From NCBI GenBank assembly GCA_947034885.2, contig OX344750.2, forward strand, positions 32,908,821 to 32,972,820: a stretch of 64,000 bases of DNA. Reading direction: 5' to 3'. Both the position numbers and the translations under genes were made by a program. This document shows, piece by piece, positions 1-11,434 of this stretch (positions within the stretch are counted from its first letter, which is position 1; every line of letters starts with the position of its first letter). The DNA comes from Thuidium tamariscinum (lineage: Eukaryota > Streptophyta > Bryopsida > Hypnales > Thuidiaceae). A model generated the notes under the pieces. It searched no databases and was not told where the DNA came from. It saw only the letters and a program-made list of their open reading frames with translations.

Positions 1-362
1 AAGCCCTCTATTCATTGTCAAGAATATGGACATCAGAGCGCTTCAAGGTTAATGGCCTCCTTCACGTCCTATGGCCCAGAGGGCCGGGGTGAACTGACCC
101 TTCCTTGGCCGTTTGGAAAAACACTTGGGATATTTTTATTTTTAGCAAATAATTTTTTTTTTCAAATTTTGAATTCATATTTGCAATCAGAGACTCCAAA
201 TTAGCCAGGGAGAGAGTGCAAGGTAAATTAATTAAGCACAAAATAGGGCGCTCTTTGTTTTACCTACACCTTTGGAATTACTTGGAGTGGCCGAGGAAGG
301 GGTCCGATGGGCCCAGAGTGCCACGTCGAAGTAAGTGGCCCCCCTTTGATTGACCAATTTAA
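1..362. other. no gene seen
   Basis: I see no convincing coding sequence. The short open frames here have no recognisable motif and no splice context. The stretch is flanking DNA of the MITE that follows. Confidence 0.5.
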
Positions 363-750
363 GAGCATCCCCAAGATAGGATGCAAACTGGGCATATGGT
401 CGAGCCAAATCATAAGAAATTCCTCACCGCACGCAAAATAAGACTTAGGAAACAACTGGCCACGACGGAATTTCCCGTGTACACAACGAAATACAGTGCA
501 CCTAGCTTGGCTCAAGTCAACTCAAGATGGCTTTCTTTTTGTATTGTTTCCTTGTTCCGAGGTGCTTTACAATTAAAAAAAACACATGGATCCCAAGAAA
601 GTGTCTCGATTTCCGGAGAAAATCTTGTTGGTGAGCTTGTTCTCGTGTTTGGGGTGGGGGAAATTTTTTTTCTTGGGCCCAGCCAAGCTTTTGGCCATGC
701 CAAGTGATCCCTGACCGGGCCACTTTCCCGAGTGAGGAGTGGGGATGCTC
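363..750. mobile_element. PIF/Harbinger-like MITE, TAA target duplication
   Basis: The left end is GAGCATCCCCA and the right end is TGGGGATGCTC, so the ends are inverted repeats. TAA lies immediately outside both ends (360-362 and 751-753). A 3-bp TAA duplication is typical of the PIF/Harbinger (Tourist) group. The element is 388 bp with no transposase. A related element with a longer inverted repeat lies at 18661-19021. A third left end with the same TAA-GAGCATCCCC start lies at 12069, without a matching right end that I could find. Confidence 0.7.
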
Positions 751-753
751 TAA

Positions 754-858
754 GGGCCGGTTCCCATGGGGTCCTGCGACCCCCGCCTGCAGACCTGGAG
801 GGACCGGACCCCCTCCTGGAGGTACAGGCATGGAGGTCCAGGTCCCCCATGGGAACAG
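754..858. repeat. short GC-rich foldback
   Basis: TTCCCATGGGG near 761-771 is matched by its reverse complement near 845-856. The interior is also rich in GGAGG/CCTCC self-complementarity. It may be a small foldback MITE. I found no target duplication. Confidence 0.45.
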
Positions 859-1794
859 CTACCGACTGTTTGACTTTTTGATTCTCTTGCGCCCACTTCG
901 GGAATCAAGATGCTCGTCACTTAGGGTTCTATCGTAAGGTGAGCTTTGCGCACGCAATCGGAGAAGCTCCAGCTCTAACAGCACTTGCGTGCGCACACTG
1001 ATGTTCATTGCGATCAGTGCCTGCAAATCTTTGAAACATTACAGAGATTGCTTCTGTAGTGTCTGGTGCAAATTTGAGGTCGCCAGTGGTTGGAATGTAA
1101 TGTGAGGATGTGTCTCGGAAGAATTTGGGTTTCTTGATCACTGGTTCGGTAAGATTGAGCGGTTCTCAGTTTGTGTGTTTGAGCTCTTTTAGTGCAGTTT
1201 TGATAGAAAATCATTGTGTATTTTTTGCTGTGATGATTAGTGCTTACAAAGATGAAAACACTTGCAGTTTTGATTCTTCTTTCTGAACGAAGATTTCTAC
1301 GTGAAAGGCTGCGTTGAGTAGGTCGTAGCATTTTGTTATATTAGTAGAGGTTTCAGGTTTGAGGGTTTTATTACAAGACGCGTCCTTCGGCAGGAGAGAC
1401 CAATCGTGCATCTTGCGACAGGGAAGATTTACACTGTGAATCACATACTGTTTTTTTTCTTTCCCGGGAAGTCTCCTCTAATCCTTGCAGCTTCTACAAT
1501 TTGACTTTTAAAACGTGCTGATTCTCTCTTCGTATTTTTCGAGACAGAGAGGAGCGTCTGAAGACTGGAAAGCACGTCCGATTGTGGAAGCGTAATCTTT
1601 TCCTTGTTGTACTCCGATTCACTCCGATTCACTCCATTTGCAACCACTAAAGCGTGATCAGCAGCGGATATTTCTCGTCAAAGTCTCTCACTGCTTGTGA
1701 AAGTTTTGAGAACCGTGAGTTACTTCTCGTTCAAAGTTGAGATCGTTTGTTGTGTGCATATTTGCACTCCATTAATTGTTCATAGTGGATATTT
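859..1794. other. possible 5' region of the 3-kb kinase gene
   Basis: No coding region is supported. The stretch is less AT-rich than the MITE-filled DNA further on. It precedes a leader segment shared with the 25-kb gene, so it may hold promoter or untranslated exons of the kinase gene. No promoter element could be fixed. Confidence 0.3.
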
Positions 1795-2035
1795 GTACAC
1801 ATTTTACACAGCATTCTCGTTCCTCTTTGTTGCGCAGATCTTTGCTCAGGAATGTAAAGGAATGTCATACTAGAGTAGACGAGTAATTATCCCGCTCGGA
1901 ATATCAATATAAATCTGGTAACATTGAAGGTGCCATTGAGATTGCTTGCTCTCAAAAGATGTGTCTCGTTCGAGTGATTGCTTGCTTGTCGATGACCTCC
2001 TGCAATTCCTGATCACGATGACAGCCGAAGGCATG
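1795..2035 (+). repeat. leader segment shared with the 25-kb receptor gene (copy A)
   Basis: This segment aligns by eye with 24838-25072. Shared landmarks in the same order are ACACATTTT, CAGCATTCTCG, a TTGYGCAG that looks like a 3' splice site, TTGAAGGTG, and CCTGATCAC. Each copy lies upstream of a kinase-type coding exon on the plus strand. It is therefore probably 5' untranslated exon or intron sequence of two related genes. Retention of the leader beyond the coding exons suggests locus duplication rather than domain convergence. Confidence 0.6.
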
Positions 2036-2459
2036 CAACCAGTCGCTCAAACGATGCACGGGTGTGTAAGCAACTATCTCAAGTAATACAGACACTAATT
2101 ACCTTGTTCTAAGTGTAACTCATTGGTGATTGGTTTGTGATGAGCAACAGAATTCTGGAGCTTGCACCGGATGTTTCGAACTGATTCCTCTTGAGAGAAC
2201 ACCCATTAGAAGAGTATGGAGCTGAGCTGGGTCCGTCCACGAATCCTGTCCGCATGGTTGAGCAATAATTTTATTTGGTAGAAATCCTTTTGCAACCTGA
2301 AGTATTTGTTAATTCTTGGTACAGGGTTATCAGAATCTTTTTACAATTGGGGCACCAACTATAAAATTCTATAAAATTGATTTGAAAGTTGAAAGTTGAA
2401 TGTTGTTAGACCCGAAGCTTGTTCAGGATCTTTTTGTCCACATTTCACTTCTAATTTAG

Positions 2460-2921
2460 ATGTCCATACATGCTTCAGTGCCTAGCTTGTTCCGTGGAAG
2501 AGTCTTGCATGAATATTGCTTGAATTCACTTAATGACCATTTTTCGCAGTCACCAGCTTCATCTTCTACTTCGTCTTCTTGGATACTGGACTCCATCTTG
2601 CAGAGCATGCATTATCAAAGAGTTATTGATATTATCAATATGACTTTTCTCAGAGAATCTCAACATTCTTGCTCATATCAACAAACTTATTCAAAATTTT
2701 CAGAGGATGTGATACTCTGCTTGACTCCTTTCATGAAGGTCTCTTCCTGCGGCATGCTTGAAGTCAATGGAGTTTTGGGCGCTCTTCTTCACGATCTGCT
2801 TATTAATGTGCGCCACCATATTTGTTTGGGAGCGATTACGCAATGGCAAGAATTCCTTCACACCTGCATGGTTTCAATCAAGTCAATTGTCAGTTTTCCT
2901 CTCCTAGATTATCCACCATAG
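2460..2921 (+). CDS. open frame, possible upstream exon
   Basis: A 153-codon open frame lies between the shared leader and the kinase exon. It is Ser-rich near residues 30-45 and then helical and hydrophobic. I do not recognise a domain. It could be an N-terminal exon of the kinase gene, because the kinase exon has a 3' splice site at its start and needs an upstream exon. No clear splice donor joins the two, so it may also be chance. Confidence 0.2.
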   Translation: MSIHASVPSLFRGRVLHEYCLNSLNDHFSQSPASSSTSSSWILDSILQSMHYQRVIDIINMTFLRESQHSCSYQQTYSKFSEDVILCLTPFMKVSSCGMLEVNGVLGALLHDLLINVRHHICLGAITQWQEFLHTCMVSIKSIVSFPLLDYPP

Positions 2922-3169
2922 TTGGTACCTGTCATAATGAGTTACTGGCGTTTGTCGTTAGTCACTTGTCATTGTATAATTTGGAACGTCATTATTTTTT
3001 TCATTTTGTTGGAAATCAATGCAGAAAATATTTAAAATAATAAAGCTTCAAATTACACAATGAGAATTATTAATATCTCACAAGAAGTGCTTTGGACTGG
3101 ATATGCACTTTACTGCTACCTGGGCTGAGCGTGAGTACAGGTTTCTTATTACCTGGTTTGTTGTTGCAG

Positions 3170-4632
3170 GTGGAAGACGTGTCCCACTGAGGCCACCGAA
3201 TAAGACCCGATACCTCAAATGTGTCGAGGAACTTAAAAATTCTTTGATCGTTGATGATTTTCAGATCGGCTTGAATCAATGCCGGCTTTTACGTGAAAAA
3301 TGCCTAAAATTCGTGGAAGACACTAAACCACACTCTATTCTGTCAGTTTATGCGATCAGGAGAGCATTTAAATTGATGGACGATTGTCGTTCTAAAAACT
3401 GGCTTCTAAAAGCTGTGGAATTGTCAATTGTCAGCGATTGTCAACGACATTTTCGTGAGATTCTCCTTGATTTGCAGAGGTTACCAATTGTGGAGCGGGC
3501 TCTAATGGATTCCGGAGCAAAATCACGTGACGATATGACTTCTGAGTTGAGATCAGTTGACATACCTGAGGAAACTGAGAGAGAGATGAATGAAGCTCGG
3601 AAGTCTGATGAGGAAGATTTAAGCAGGAAGTTGGCCAACGTAAGCGAATGTGAGCCTTGGCTTGCAGCCCAGTTAATAAAGACAGAGAACTCTGATGATC
3701 TTTTGGTAGCCCCTGCTGAAATAGGAAAATACGTAAAAGAATTCGATATGCTCAATTCCAAGTACATACACGAAAGACTTAAAGTTTTTGTCTTTCGAGT
3801 TACATTAAAATGCCACAAAGAGTGTGCTATTAAGGCGGATTTCGGAAGTTTTGGAGCAGAAGTGCCGGAGGACTCCAAGGACACTGAAGTGCAGGAGGCA
3901 AAAATTTTGAAGAAATGCCGCCACCCTTATGCAGTTGCATTGCTGGGATCTTGGGTGCGTGCAGAGCGCAACGGTCCAAGGGTACCGCTTCTTCTACTGG
4001 AGTCCATGGAGTGTGACCTGGGCAGTATTATCAAGAGAAACAAGAGGTGGTGGTGGCCATGGGGCGGCACTGGGGGTCTTCCTGCTTTGGATGCGATCAA
4101 CCTTATGCTTCCAGTGGCGAAGGTAATGAAGTATCTACACGAAATTGGAGTCGTACATCTGGACCTCAAGCCTGAGAACATTTTATATACTCGAGTGGCA
4201 GGAAAACTGGATCATCCAGACGATGTCTCCGTGAAGCTGGCTGATTTTGGTGAGGCACAGTAGGCCGGAGACGGGGTAAAAGACTATATTGGGACACCTG
4301 GCTACACGGATCCAGATTTGTGCTTGAGACCCCCAAAAGAGACTGTCAATCTCGTCAAAGCTGATGTTTTCAGTTTTGGTATGGTTTTTGCAAAATTTTT
4401 GACAGGATTAGAACCCGAGGAGGCTCTCCGTTGCAAATCAATCGAAGAAATCTACGAAAAATTTCAGAAAGGGAAACTACGGCTTCCGAAGGAGACAGAA
4501 GAGTGTGTGAAGTCCATTGTTGAGAGCTGCTGGAAGCCGAATCCAAATAAACGGCCTTCGTTTGATGATATCTGTCGGGAGCTCCAAGACGCAGAAATCC
4601 AACTGCTAAAGCAGCTAAACGGCTGTACATGA
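3170..4632 (+). pseudogene. DUF1221/MLKL-like helical domain plus TKL-type kinase, in-frame TAG
   Basis: The exon probably starts after the TTGTTGTTGCAG acceptor ending at 3169; the open frame itself begins at 3103. Residue numbers count from 3103. The N-terminal ~130 residues are helical, with a C-x-x-K-x-W-x-x-KA...DC motif order and an LP-V-A pattern. From memory these resemble DUF1221, the four-helix region of plant MLKL-like proteins. A kinase domain follows. It has the VAIK-type lysine at K244, a catalytic loop HLDLKPEN (H352, D354, N359; a non-RD form) and DFG at 381-383. A TAG at 4261-4263 cuts the activation loop right after DFGEAQ. The same frame continues through GTPGYTDPD, DVFSFG and KRPSFDD to a TGA at 4630-4632, so the stop is a point lesion. 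The truncated product would lack the C-lobe. TAG could be a CAG change, a rare allele or an assembly error. Its leader is related to that of the 25-kb gene. Confidence 0.75.
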
Positions 4633-5542
4633 AAACATTCCTAAGTCTCGGACTTGGGCACACGTAGTAGTGTGCACAACTGAGTGCATTATTAGATTTT
4701 TTTTTCTGATCATTTCAAATTGATTGTATATGACGTGAATATGTGAAGAATGTTTCAGTCACTGACAAATGATGGGAAGGATGTCAGATGGGAACCCAAC
4801 ACTAGTGCTATTTGCTAGCTTTTAATTTTTGCATCTAGGAGGGCTCTACATTTAATGTGCTCAAAAAATACTTTGGTAAAACAGGAGTTTACGTACCTGA
4901 CAATTCCACAATTCCACCTACAATGGTGCAGTGAATGTTACATACCATACATGGATCAACAATTTAGGGTAGGCTTATACATGTGTACAGCACTGGGTTG
5001 TGTGCTTATCAGGGCTTTTTTTGGACCAGTGTCCCCCTCCTGGCCTTCATGCACAAAGCAGTTTTTGGAGGGATGACTACTGGTTTGTCAGTTTTTGACA
5101 GATGTGGCAAAATTTTGCCAAAAAAAGCTCTAGTGCTTATTATAATATTTGAGTGTAAATTCAGACATTGAAACACCAACTTCATGATTTTAAGAAAATG
5201 AAACGTGCAAATCACAATAAGATATTATTCTGATTAGCATGCATTGTGTGTAGTATATTAGTTTCTTATTGGTATATCAGTGTATTAGTTTGTAGTATAT
5301 ATTGGGGTATATGAAAATCCTCAACAGTTTGGAATGCAATGATTAATACTCTACTCGATGCAGTACAAGATTTCTATCATCCTTCCAATTTGTATGTAGT
5401 TCTAAATTTGGACAGATTTTTCCACAATCAAAATTATGTGCTTAATAGAGTGATCACTATTGACTACTGACTCATGTGATCTAAAAGTGATGCATACTTA
5501 CATCTTTGAATTGTTGTGAAAGAGACTCATAATCGTCCACTA
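4633..5542. other. 3' flank of the kinase gene, no gene seen
   Basis: The likely 3' untranslated region comes first. A TTTTTTTTTCTG run near 4697 and several TGTATA/AATATG motifs could serve polyadenylation, but no signal is decisive. No coding feature is supported. Confidence 0.4.
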
Positions 5543-5868
5543 AGGGAGGAGGCTCGAAAACCGCTCAGGCTCCAAAACCGCTCACCTTCTGAAATGTATA
5601 TTTCTGGTATAGGATGCTTTTTGATCTTTACAGTAATGTACAAACAGTGAACATTTGAGGGGGTGGGCGGTTTTGGAGCCCTATGCTATATTGACTTCAG
5701 AAATTCATAACTAATTCTACAGAGCTCCAAAAAATATGAAACGACTTGGGTTAGATGCCTACTGAAGCTGTCTTTCAAGAAAAATTCACTGGAAAACACT
5801 TCAAGATGTTTGACCTGCCCAAAATTCTGTTCCAGCCCTTAGATGGTCGGTTTATGGACCTCCTCCCT
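5543..5868. mobile_element. TA-target MITE, family T, copy 1
   Basis: The ends are AGGGAGGAGG and its inverted form CCTCCTCCCT, each directly flanked by TA (5541-5542 and 5869-5870). The element is 326 bp. An internal block around GAGCTCCAAAAAATATGAAA recurs in inverted orientation in copy 2 at 10348-10674, and more weakly in copies 3 and 4. A TA duplication with AT-rich non-coding content suggests a Tc1/mariner/pogo-class MITE. Confidence 0.75.
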
Positions 5869-5870
5869 TA

Positions 5871-6271
5871 CAAGCTATAAGCTTATTGCTTTCCATCCTG
5901 TTGTACTGTGCTTTAAATTAGAGAAAGTTTTTGGGCTCAATAAGCCCACAAGATACTATTCCAAAATATTTATAAAATTACTAAAGATTTATAAGAATTG
6001 AATACTTTTTTACAGAAATAATTAAAAATTAATATTAAATCTAACATGGATCTGATGTGGCCATCTCTTGACTACATTAGACTCGATATTATTTTTTAAT
6101 TAGTAGGGGCATAATTAAAAAGGCTGCGAGTAGGCTCTCATAATCTCATAAACTAATATAGACAAAAAATTCACATATCTTGCTCATCCAACATGGCGTG
6201 AATCACTAAACGTGCATTAAAAAAAATAACGCTTTCAAAGAATCATGATTCATTATATGAAATGCACTAAT
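5871..6271. other. AT-rich spacer
   Basis: I see no gene. The stretch ends in the TAAT target duplication of the next element. Confidence 0.5.
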
Positions 6272-6998
6272 GGGTGATTGCAAGAAACATTTATCCTATT
6301 TTTTGTTCCCTTGGCCTTGGACAAGTGGTTTCTTACTCATAATTTTTGCATTGTTTATTCATTTTACACGAAACTTGAAATGAAGGTACACATAATAGTT
6401 CTAAATACTATTTTTTTTTTTTTTTTAAATTTTTAAATTTACTATTTTTAAACAGCCTCCAATTGAATGTCTACCTTGGCCATTAGGGGTGGGGTTTTAG
6501 TCCTATTTCTGACTCAAAAATTCAAATTTAAAGCTCAAAATTAGCATGCAATGACATCTACTAAAGTTTCACAAGCCTTCAAAGAGAATTTTGTAAAAAT
6601 ATTGAATTGTCCAACTTCCACATGTGCTCAAAGTGGAGTACCTTTGCATAGGTGTGGAGAACAAAATATATTTTTTCCAAAGATGACAATGGTTGGGGAC
6701 AAGCATCTTTATGTTAGAAAAAATTTCTTTATTTTAAAGAATTTTTTGAAATCTTTTACTATTTAAATAAAATCAAACATTAAAATATCTATTTTCATGG
6801 TATTTTCAATTGCTCTTTGAATGTACATAACTTTTAGAAATAAATTTTTTTTTGGCTTGAATTTTTACACACCTTGATTTTTTAATGCTTTATAAATTAT
6901 CCATATTTTATTTTATTTAAAAATTATTCCAAAAGTCACAAGACTCATTGAAATAGGCCACTTTGAGCCAAAATGGTAAGTGTTTCTTGCAACAACCC
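6272..6998. mobile_element. MITE family Q, copy 1 (4-bp duplication TAAT)
   Basis: The left end is GGGTGATTGCAAGAAACA and the right end is the inverted form TGTTTCTTGCAACAACCC. TAAT flanks both sides (6268-6271 and 6999-7002). The element is 727 bp. Copy 2 at 15351-16072 is 722 bp with similar ends and interior, for example a CTCCAATTGAATGTC-type block, and is flanked by TGCA. Two different 4-bp duplications make the size reliable. I cannot assign a superfamily. There is no coding capacity. Confidence 0.75.
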
Positions 6999-7002
6999 TA
7001 AT

Positions 7003-9001
7003 AGAATAGTTGGAAATATTGCAACAAATATTATATATCCTATGAATTGGCTACAATCTACTATTTAAAAAACATGAAAAAAATCATTTTTCTTTAAAAC
7101 ATTTTTAATGCATTTAATTTCTTTTTGAGAAAAATATTATTTCATGATTTTTAAAATATTTTTATTTTATTCTATTTTTTAATAGAAATATTATTTTTTC
7201 TTCAAATCTCTTCTAATGAAACAAAAACATTATATTGAATGACAAATTGATAGCAAATAAGTTTCCAAAAGTTGTATACTTTAATAAAGTAAAAACAACC
7301 AAGATCATCATTGTACCCATTCTTGTACAATAGACTTCCACTAATCCTTTATGTTCCAATAACTTTGACAATGGAAGTTTTCAATGAATTGTACCACTTT
7401 GATATTTTTTTCCACATAGAGGTGTTTGAAATTTTTTATTTTAACCATACAAAAGTAAAGACTATTTTATCTAAAATATATAGAATTAATTGAGAAATTT
7501 TTTTACTTTTGGGTTTTTAGATTATAAAATTTTTGGATGATCAACTTCATAGGCAAAAAATCCAACTTTTGGAGAAATAAATTTATAAAAAGATGAACAA
7601 TGCTTTTTTACCCCCTCAAAAATTTATCTTAGAATCTAAGGCAAATTTAGTATTTTTTACTTAAAATTTTGAGAAATAAAAAAACTCTTTCAAATTTATA
7701 TACATTTTCAAATAGGAGTAGAGAGCCAAAATTGACCAAATTAAATCCTACAAAAGAAATTTAAAATTTTTATAAGTCTCAATTTTTGAAATTTAACAAT
7801 TAATTTTATTATTATATTATTTGTAAGATCTTCAAAAAATTTGGAATCATTCAAATTATTTGAGTTCTTGAACACACTAGATTCAAGCTTACATTTTTAA
7901 AATTGCTAACAAGACATGTAGGACCTCAAGAATCACCTATAAAACCAGATATTGAAGAAATTTGGATTTATTATAAAGATTATTATTTTATGTTAGTAGT
8001 CATTATTTCTAAAATATAGAAAATAAATTTCATATGTATTTTTGTAATCATATTCATAGGGTGTTTTTTCATATAGGAGTCATGTACCAAGAGGTTAACA
8101 AAGTGAAACAAATACCGATTTGTCAAATGTTGAGTATAAGATTCCTTATCAATATGAAATCTTTAGCTCATGCATAAGCCTTGCCATAGGAATGTGTATA
8201 AAGACTTTGACATTGGAACAATAAAAATGGATGATTGATAATTGATAATTATGATCAATCAACAAAAATGTGGTGAAAGAATGCATTTACAATGTTTCCA
8301 ATTGAAAGTGATATTTAATCCCTAAATGATCAAGCCTTTTCAACTATGTTTTGACTATGAAAAAAGTGCATGGGCTTGTAGTCATCCCTAGCAAAGCAAA
8401 TTGATTTTTTTTCAAAATCTAATTGTATAGATGTTTAAAGAGCTTGTTTACTAGTAACTACTCAAATTTTGAGCACAAAATTGCATTGGAGTTGTGAAAT
8501 CATAACAAGAGAAGAGTACATTTTCTATATTTAGTATACTACCTTTCTCCACAATGTTTCTCAAATTTGCATATAAATTTTTGGGGGGATTGGGGGTGAC
8601 ATGAACAACTACAAAGAGTGTTAGCACATTAAAATGCACTTCTAAAAAACTTAATTTCACATGAAAATCAATTAAATTCATTACACAATCCACCTTGCAA
8701 TTGTTGAAATGCAATTATTTTTATAAGTAGAAATTGCAAATAACTATAAATCAATAGTTGTATGTTTAAATTTTCAATGGCGAATATCATGAAAACACTT
8801 TCTTCTTTCCATTGGAACCATTCTCAAAGCAAATGGGTATGTACAATTTCTTAGATCTCAAATCAAGTGAAATTGCATAAAGCTAGGAAATGAAGTAAAT
8901 TGGCAAGCTTTACACTTCACTTATTTTACATGTATGCCTTTGAAGACCTCTCAACAATCAAATATGTGCTTTTTTTAGTGAAAAATGAAAGTTTTCAATA
9001 G
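7003..9001. other. very AT-rich intergenic DNA
   Basis: No coding region, RNA gene or clear repeat boundary is supported. Short open frames, such as those near 7311 and 8451, have biased AT codons and no motif. Confidence 0.5.
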
Positions 9002-9110
9002 TTAACCCTTAAAACTCCCGAATTTTTTTAAAAACAATCACAAGAATTTAACTGCCCATTCAAAAATGGGCCTGAAATTTTAGATCGACGATTGGGCAAT
9101 TAGGGGTTAA
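9002..9110. mobile_element. small TTAA-bounded element
   Basis: It begins TTAACCCTTAAAACTCCC and ends in GGGCAATTAGGGGTTAA. The ends are imperfect inverted repeats starting TTAACCC. At 109 bp it is the smallest of five TTAA-CCC bounded segments in the window. The pairing is weaker than in the others. Confidence 0.4.
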
Positions 9111-9580
9111 GAAGGGATCTAAGGATAAAATAGAATTAGACTAGTTGAAGTTGAAGGCAATTATAATTGATGTGACAAAGTTATCATGAAAATTCTTTGT
9201 AATAAAATTCCATTTCATTTGAATGTGTTGAAAAAAGAGAAAGTTGTCATGCAAAACATAATTGCACACATTTTCAGTGGTCAAGACCTTTCCACCCAAC
9301 CTCTTCATGGTGAATTCAAATGAAAGACTTATACAAGTTGAAGGCTTATAAAACAGAGTAGCCATCAAGTTTCCCTCCAATTCTGCAATCCAGCTGAATT
9401 CCTCTCGATATCCTCCATTTCTATTATCATCTCAAAGATCAAGGTCAGAAGCTCTGTTGAATTTCTGAGCGTCAAGTACATCTTGTGATGGAAAACCATT
9501 GATCAGCTCCACATTGGTTGTTTCTCCTTTTGAAGCAGCATAACTTAGTACACAATCAGCATGTCATGGTTTGCTCTCTA
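9111..9580. other. no gene seen
   Basis: AT-rich sequence between two small elements. The open frame on the minus strand at 9141-9380 has no recognisable feature. Confidence 0.4.
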
Positions 9581-9800
9581 CGGGAGAGGCACCCAATGGC
9601 ACACCTGCACCCAATGCTGTCCATTTTGAAGTCAGTCGTTCATTCTAGAATAGAAATGTAGCAGGATTGTAGACTGCTTATTATTTTGGGTCAAAAGAAA
9701 TAAGCCATGTACTGCCTACCTACATTTATAGCCTGAAATGATTGTGTGATGTAGAAATGGACGGCATTAGATACAGGTGCGCCACTGGGTGCTTCTCCCT
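9581..9800 (-). mobile_element. TA-target MITE, family S, copy 1
   Basis: This 220-bp element has long inverted ends: GGGAGAGGCACCCAATGGC on the left and the complement of GGGAGAAGCACCCAGTGGCG on the right. TA lies outside both ends. It is closely similar to 10839-11055 in the opposite orientation. The strand given is relative to that copy. Confidence 0.8.
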
Positions 9801-10085
9801 TATCTTCTTTCCATATCAATGCCTTGCAACTGCAATCTGCAAAACGATGAAATGACTCGGTTTCTTATGCAAAATTCAAATGCACAACAGTCATCTTATA
9901 AACCTAAGCTTCAGCATCCCCTAAAAGGCAGGCCAATTATCAACTTACTTCATGGTTGTGAAACAAAAGAAATGGTGAAGGAATGCAACATAAGAGGATT
10001 TTTAGCTACTCTGGAAGACTGTGAGTTATCAGGCCATGAGAACTCTCTGAACGCTGCCACTGAGGCGATCTGATGTGGCCAAGAG

Positions 10086-10250
10086 GCTGCCACATGAGAT
10101 AATCATATTTAATTAATATTTTAATATTATTTTTTGAAAAAAAATTATTATTTTATTATTTTTATTATTTTTTAATAATATTTTAATATAAAAAATTATT
10201 ATTTTATTATTTTATTATTTTATTATTTTATTATTTTATTATTATTTTAT
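10086..10250. repeat. TTA/TTTTA microsatellite
   Basis: The sequence is composed almost only of TTATTATTTTA-type units, with the cleanest run near 10190-10247. It lies in a gene-free interval between two MITEs. Confidence 0.8.
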
Positions 10251-10347
10251 CTGACGCGTTCGCAGACAGGGGAACAGGGCTGAAACGGTCTCCTGAAGCC
10301 CTGAAAAATCCTCTTATGCAAAAAGGAAGAATTAATAAAGTCATATA

Positions 10348-10674
10348 AGGTAGAAGGTCCTATAATGGACCATCTAAGGGCTGAAACTGAATTTCAGGGG
10401 AGTAAAACTTCTGGAAATATTTTTCAACAAATTTTCCTTGAAAGACAAGTAGAATTGACATCTAACCCAGTTTGTTTCATATTTTTTGGAGCTTTGTGGA
10501 ATTAGTTATCAAAATTTGAAGTTGAAGTGGCATAGGGCTCCAAAATGGAGCATTGCCTAAAATGTACACAGTTTTTACACCACTGGAGGCTATGAAAAAG
10601 AAACATGTACAAACTGTCTACATTTAAGATAGGGCTCCATTTTAATGCCCGCTCCATTTAAGGACTTCCTACCT
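10348..10674 (-). mobile_element. TA-target MITE, family T, copy 2
   Basis: It is 327 bp, flanked by TA (10346-10347 and 10675-10676). The ends are AGGTAGAAGGTCC and the complement of AGGTAGGAAGTCC. Its reverse complement aligns with 5543-5868 over the interior, including the GCTCCAAAAAATATGAAAC block, and the lengths are almost identical. Confidence 0.75.
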
Positions 10675-10838
10675 TACTCCCTCACTTTTTGAAAAAGACT
10701 TGTATGTCCTTTGCATTTTACAAAGAAACCTGTCTCTTTTTCAAAAACAGAGGCAACATTTTCTAATGGATAGAAGTGTACTACAATCAATTATTTCTAG
10801 ATTGGTCTCTCTGGACTTGATACAGGATATGTGAACTA

Positions 10839-11055
10839 AGGGAGAGGCCCCCAATGGTGCACATGTACCCAATGTTGTCCATTTCTACAGCACACAATCA
10901 TTTCAGGCTATAAATTTAGGTAGGCAGTACATGGCTTATTTCTTTTGACCTAAAACAATAAGCAATCTACAATCCCACTACATTTCTGTTCTAGACTGAA
11001 CGACTGACTTAGAAATGGCCATCGTATACAGGTGCGCCATTGGGTGCCTCTGCCA
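10839..11055 (+). mobile_element. TA-target MITE, family S, copy 2
   Basis: It is 217 bp, flanked by TA at 10837-10838 and 11056-11057. The inverted ends start AGGGAGAGGCCCCCAATGG. It is near-identical to the reverse complement of 9581-9800, so the pair could form a long double strand if co-transcribed. Confidence 0.8.
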
Positions 11056-11057
11056 TA

Positions 11058-11434
11058 TAAATGGAATTTTGAAAGCATACATTCTCTTCTGGAGCTAGCT
11101 GCCTTAGCAGATTACAATAATATTGGAATTGCAGACGTCCAAAAAGAAAGATCAATTAACCCCTTTTTCCTTGTCTACAACTTGAGGTATGAAGTCCACA
11201 ATATATAACGCCTAGATTTGTGCTAGTCATTCATTGTTGCAACCAATACAATTCCTATTTCATGTTAAGGTTCTAGCAAATACAACCCTCATACCTTCTG
11301 TTGCTCTATAAAAAGATCGTCTATACACTCCATCAAAAATTCATAAGAAGTTTTCTTGTACATTGGAAACCATATGCAAGGTCCTACACAAAGATCATCA
11401 ATTGAATACACTCACTTCTCTGTAACAAAAGTTA
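11058..11434. other. no gene seen
   Basis: Spacer between MITEs; nothing recognised. Confidence 0.4.

Noticed and set aside
4261..4263. TAG read as a sense codon
   Set aside because: The TAG-rich nonsense pattern could suggest reassignment, but plant nuclei use the standard code and many frames here end normally. Mutation is the simpler reading.
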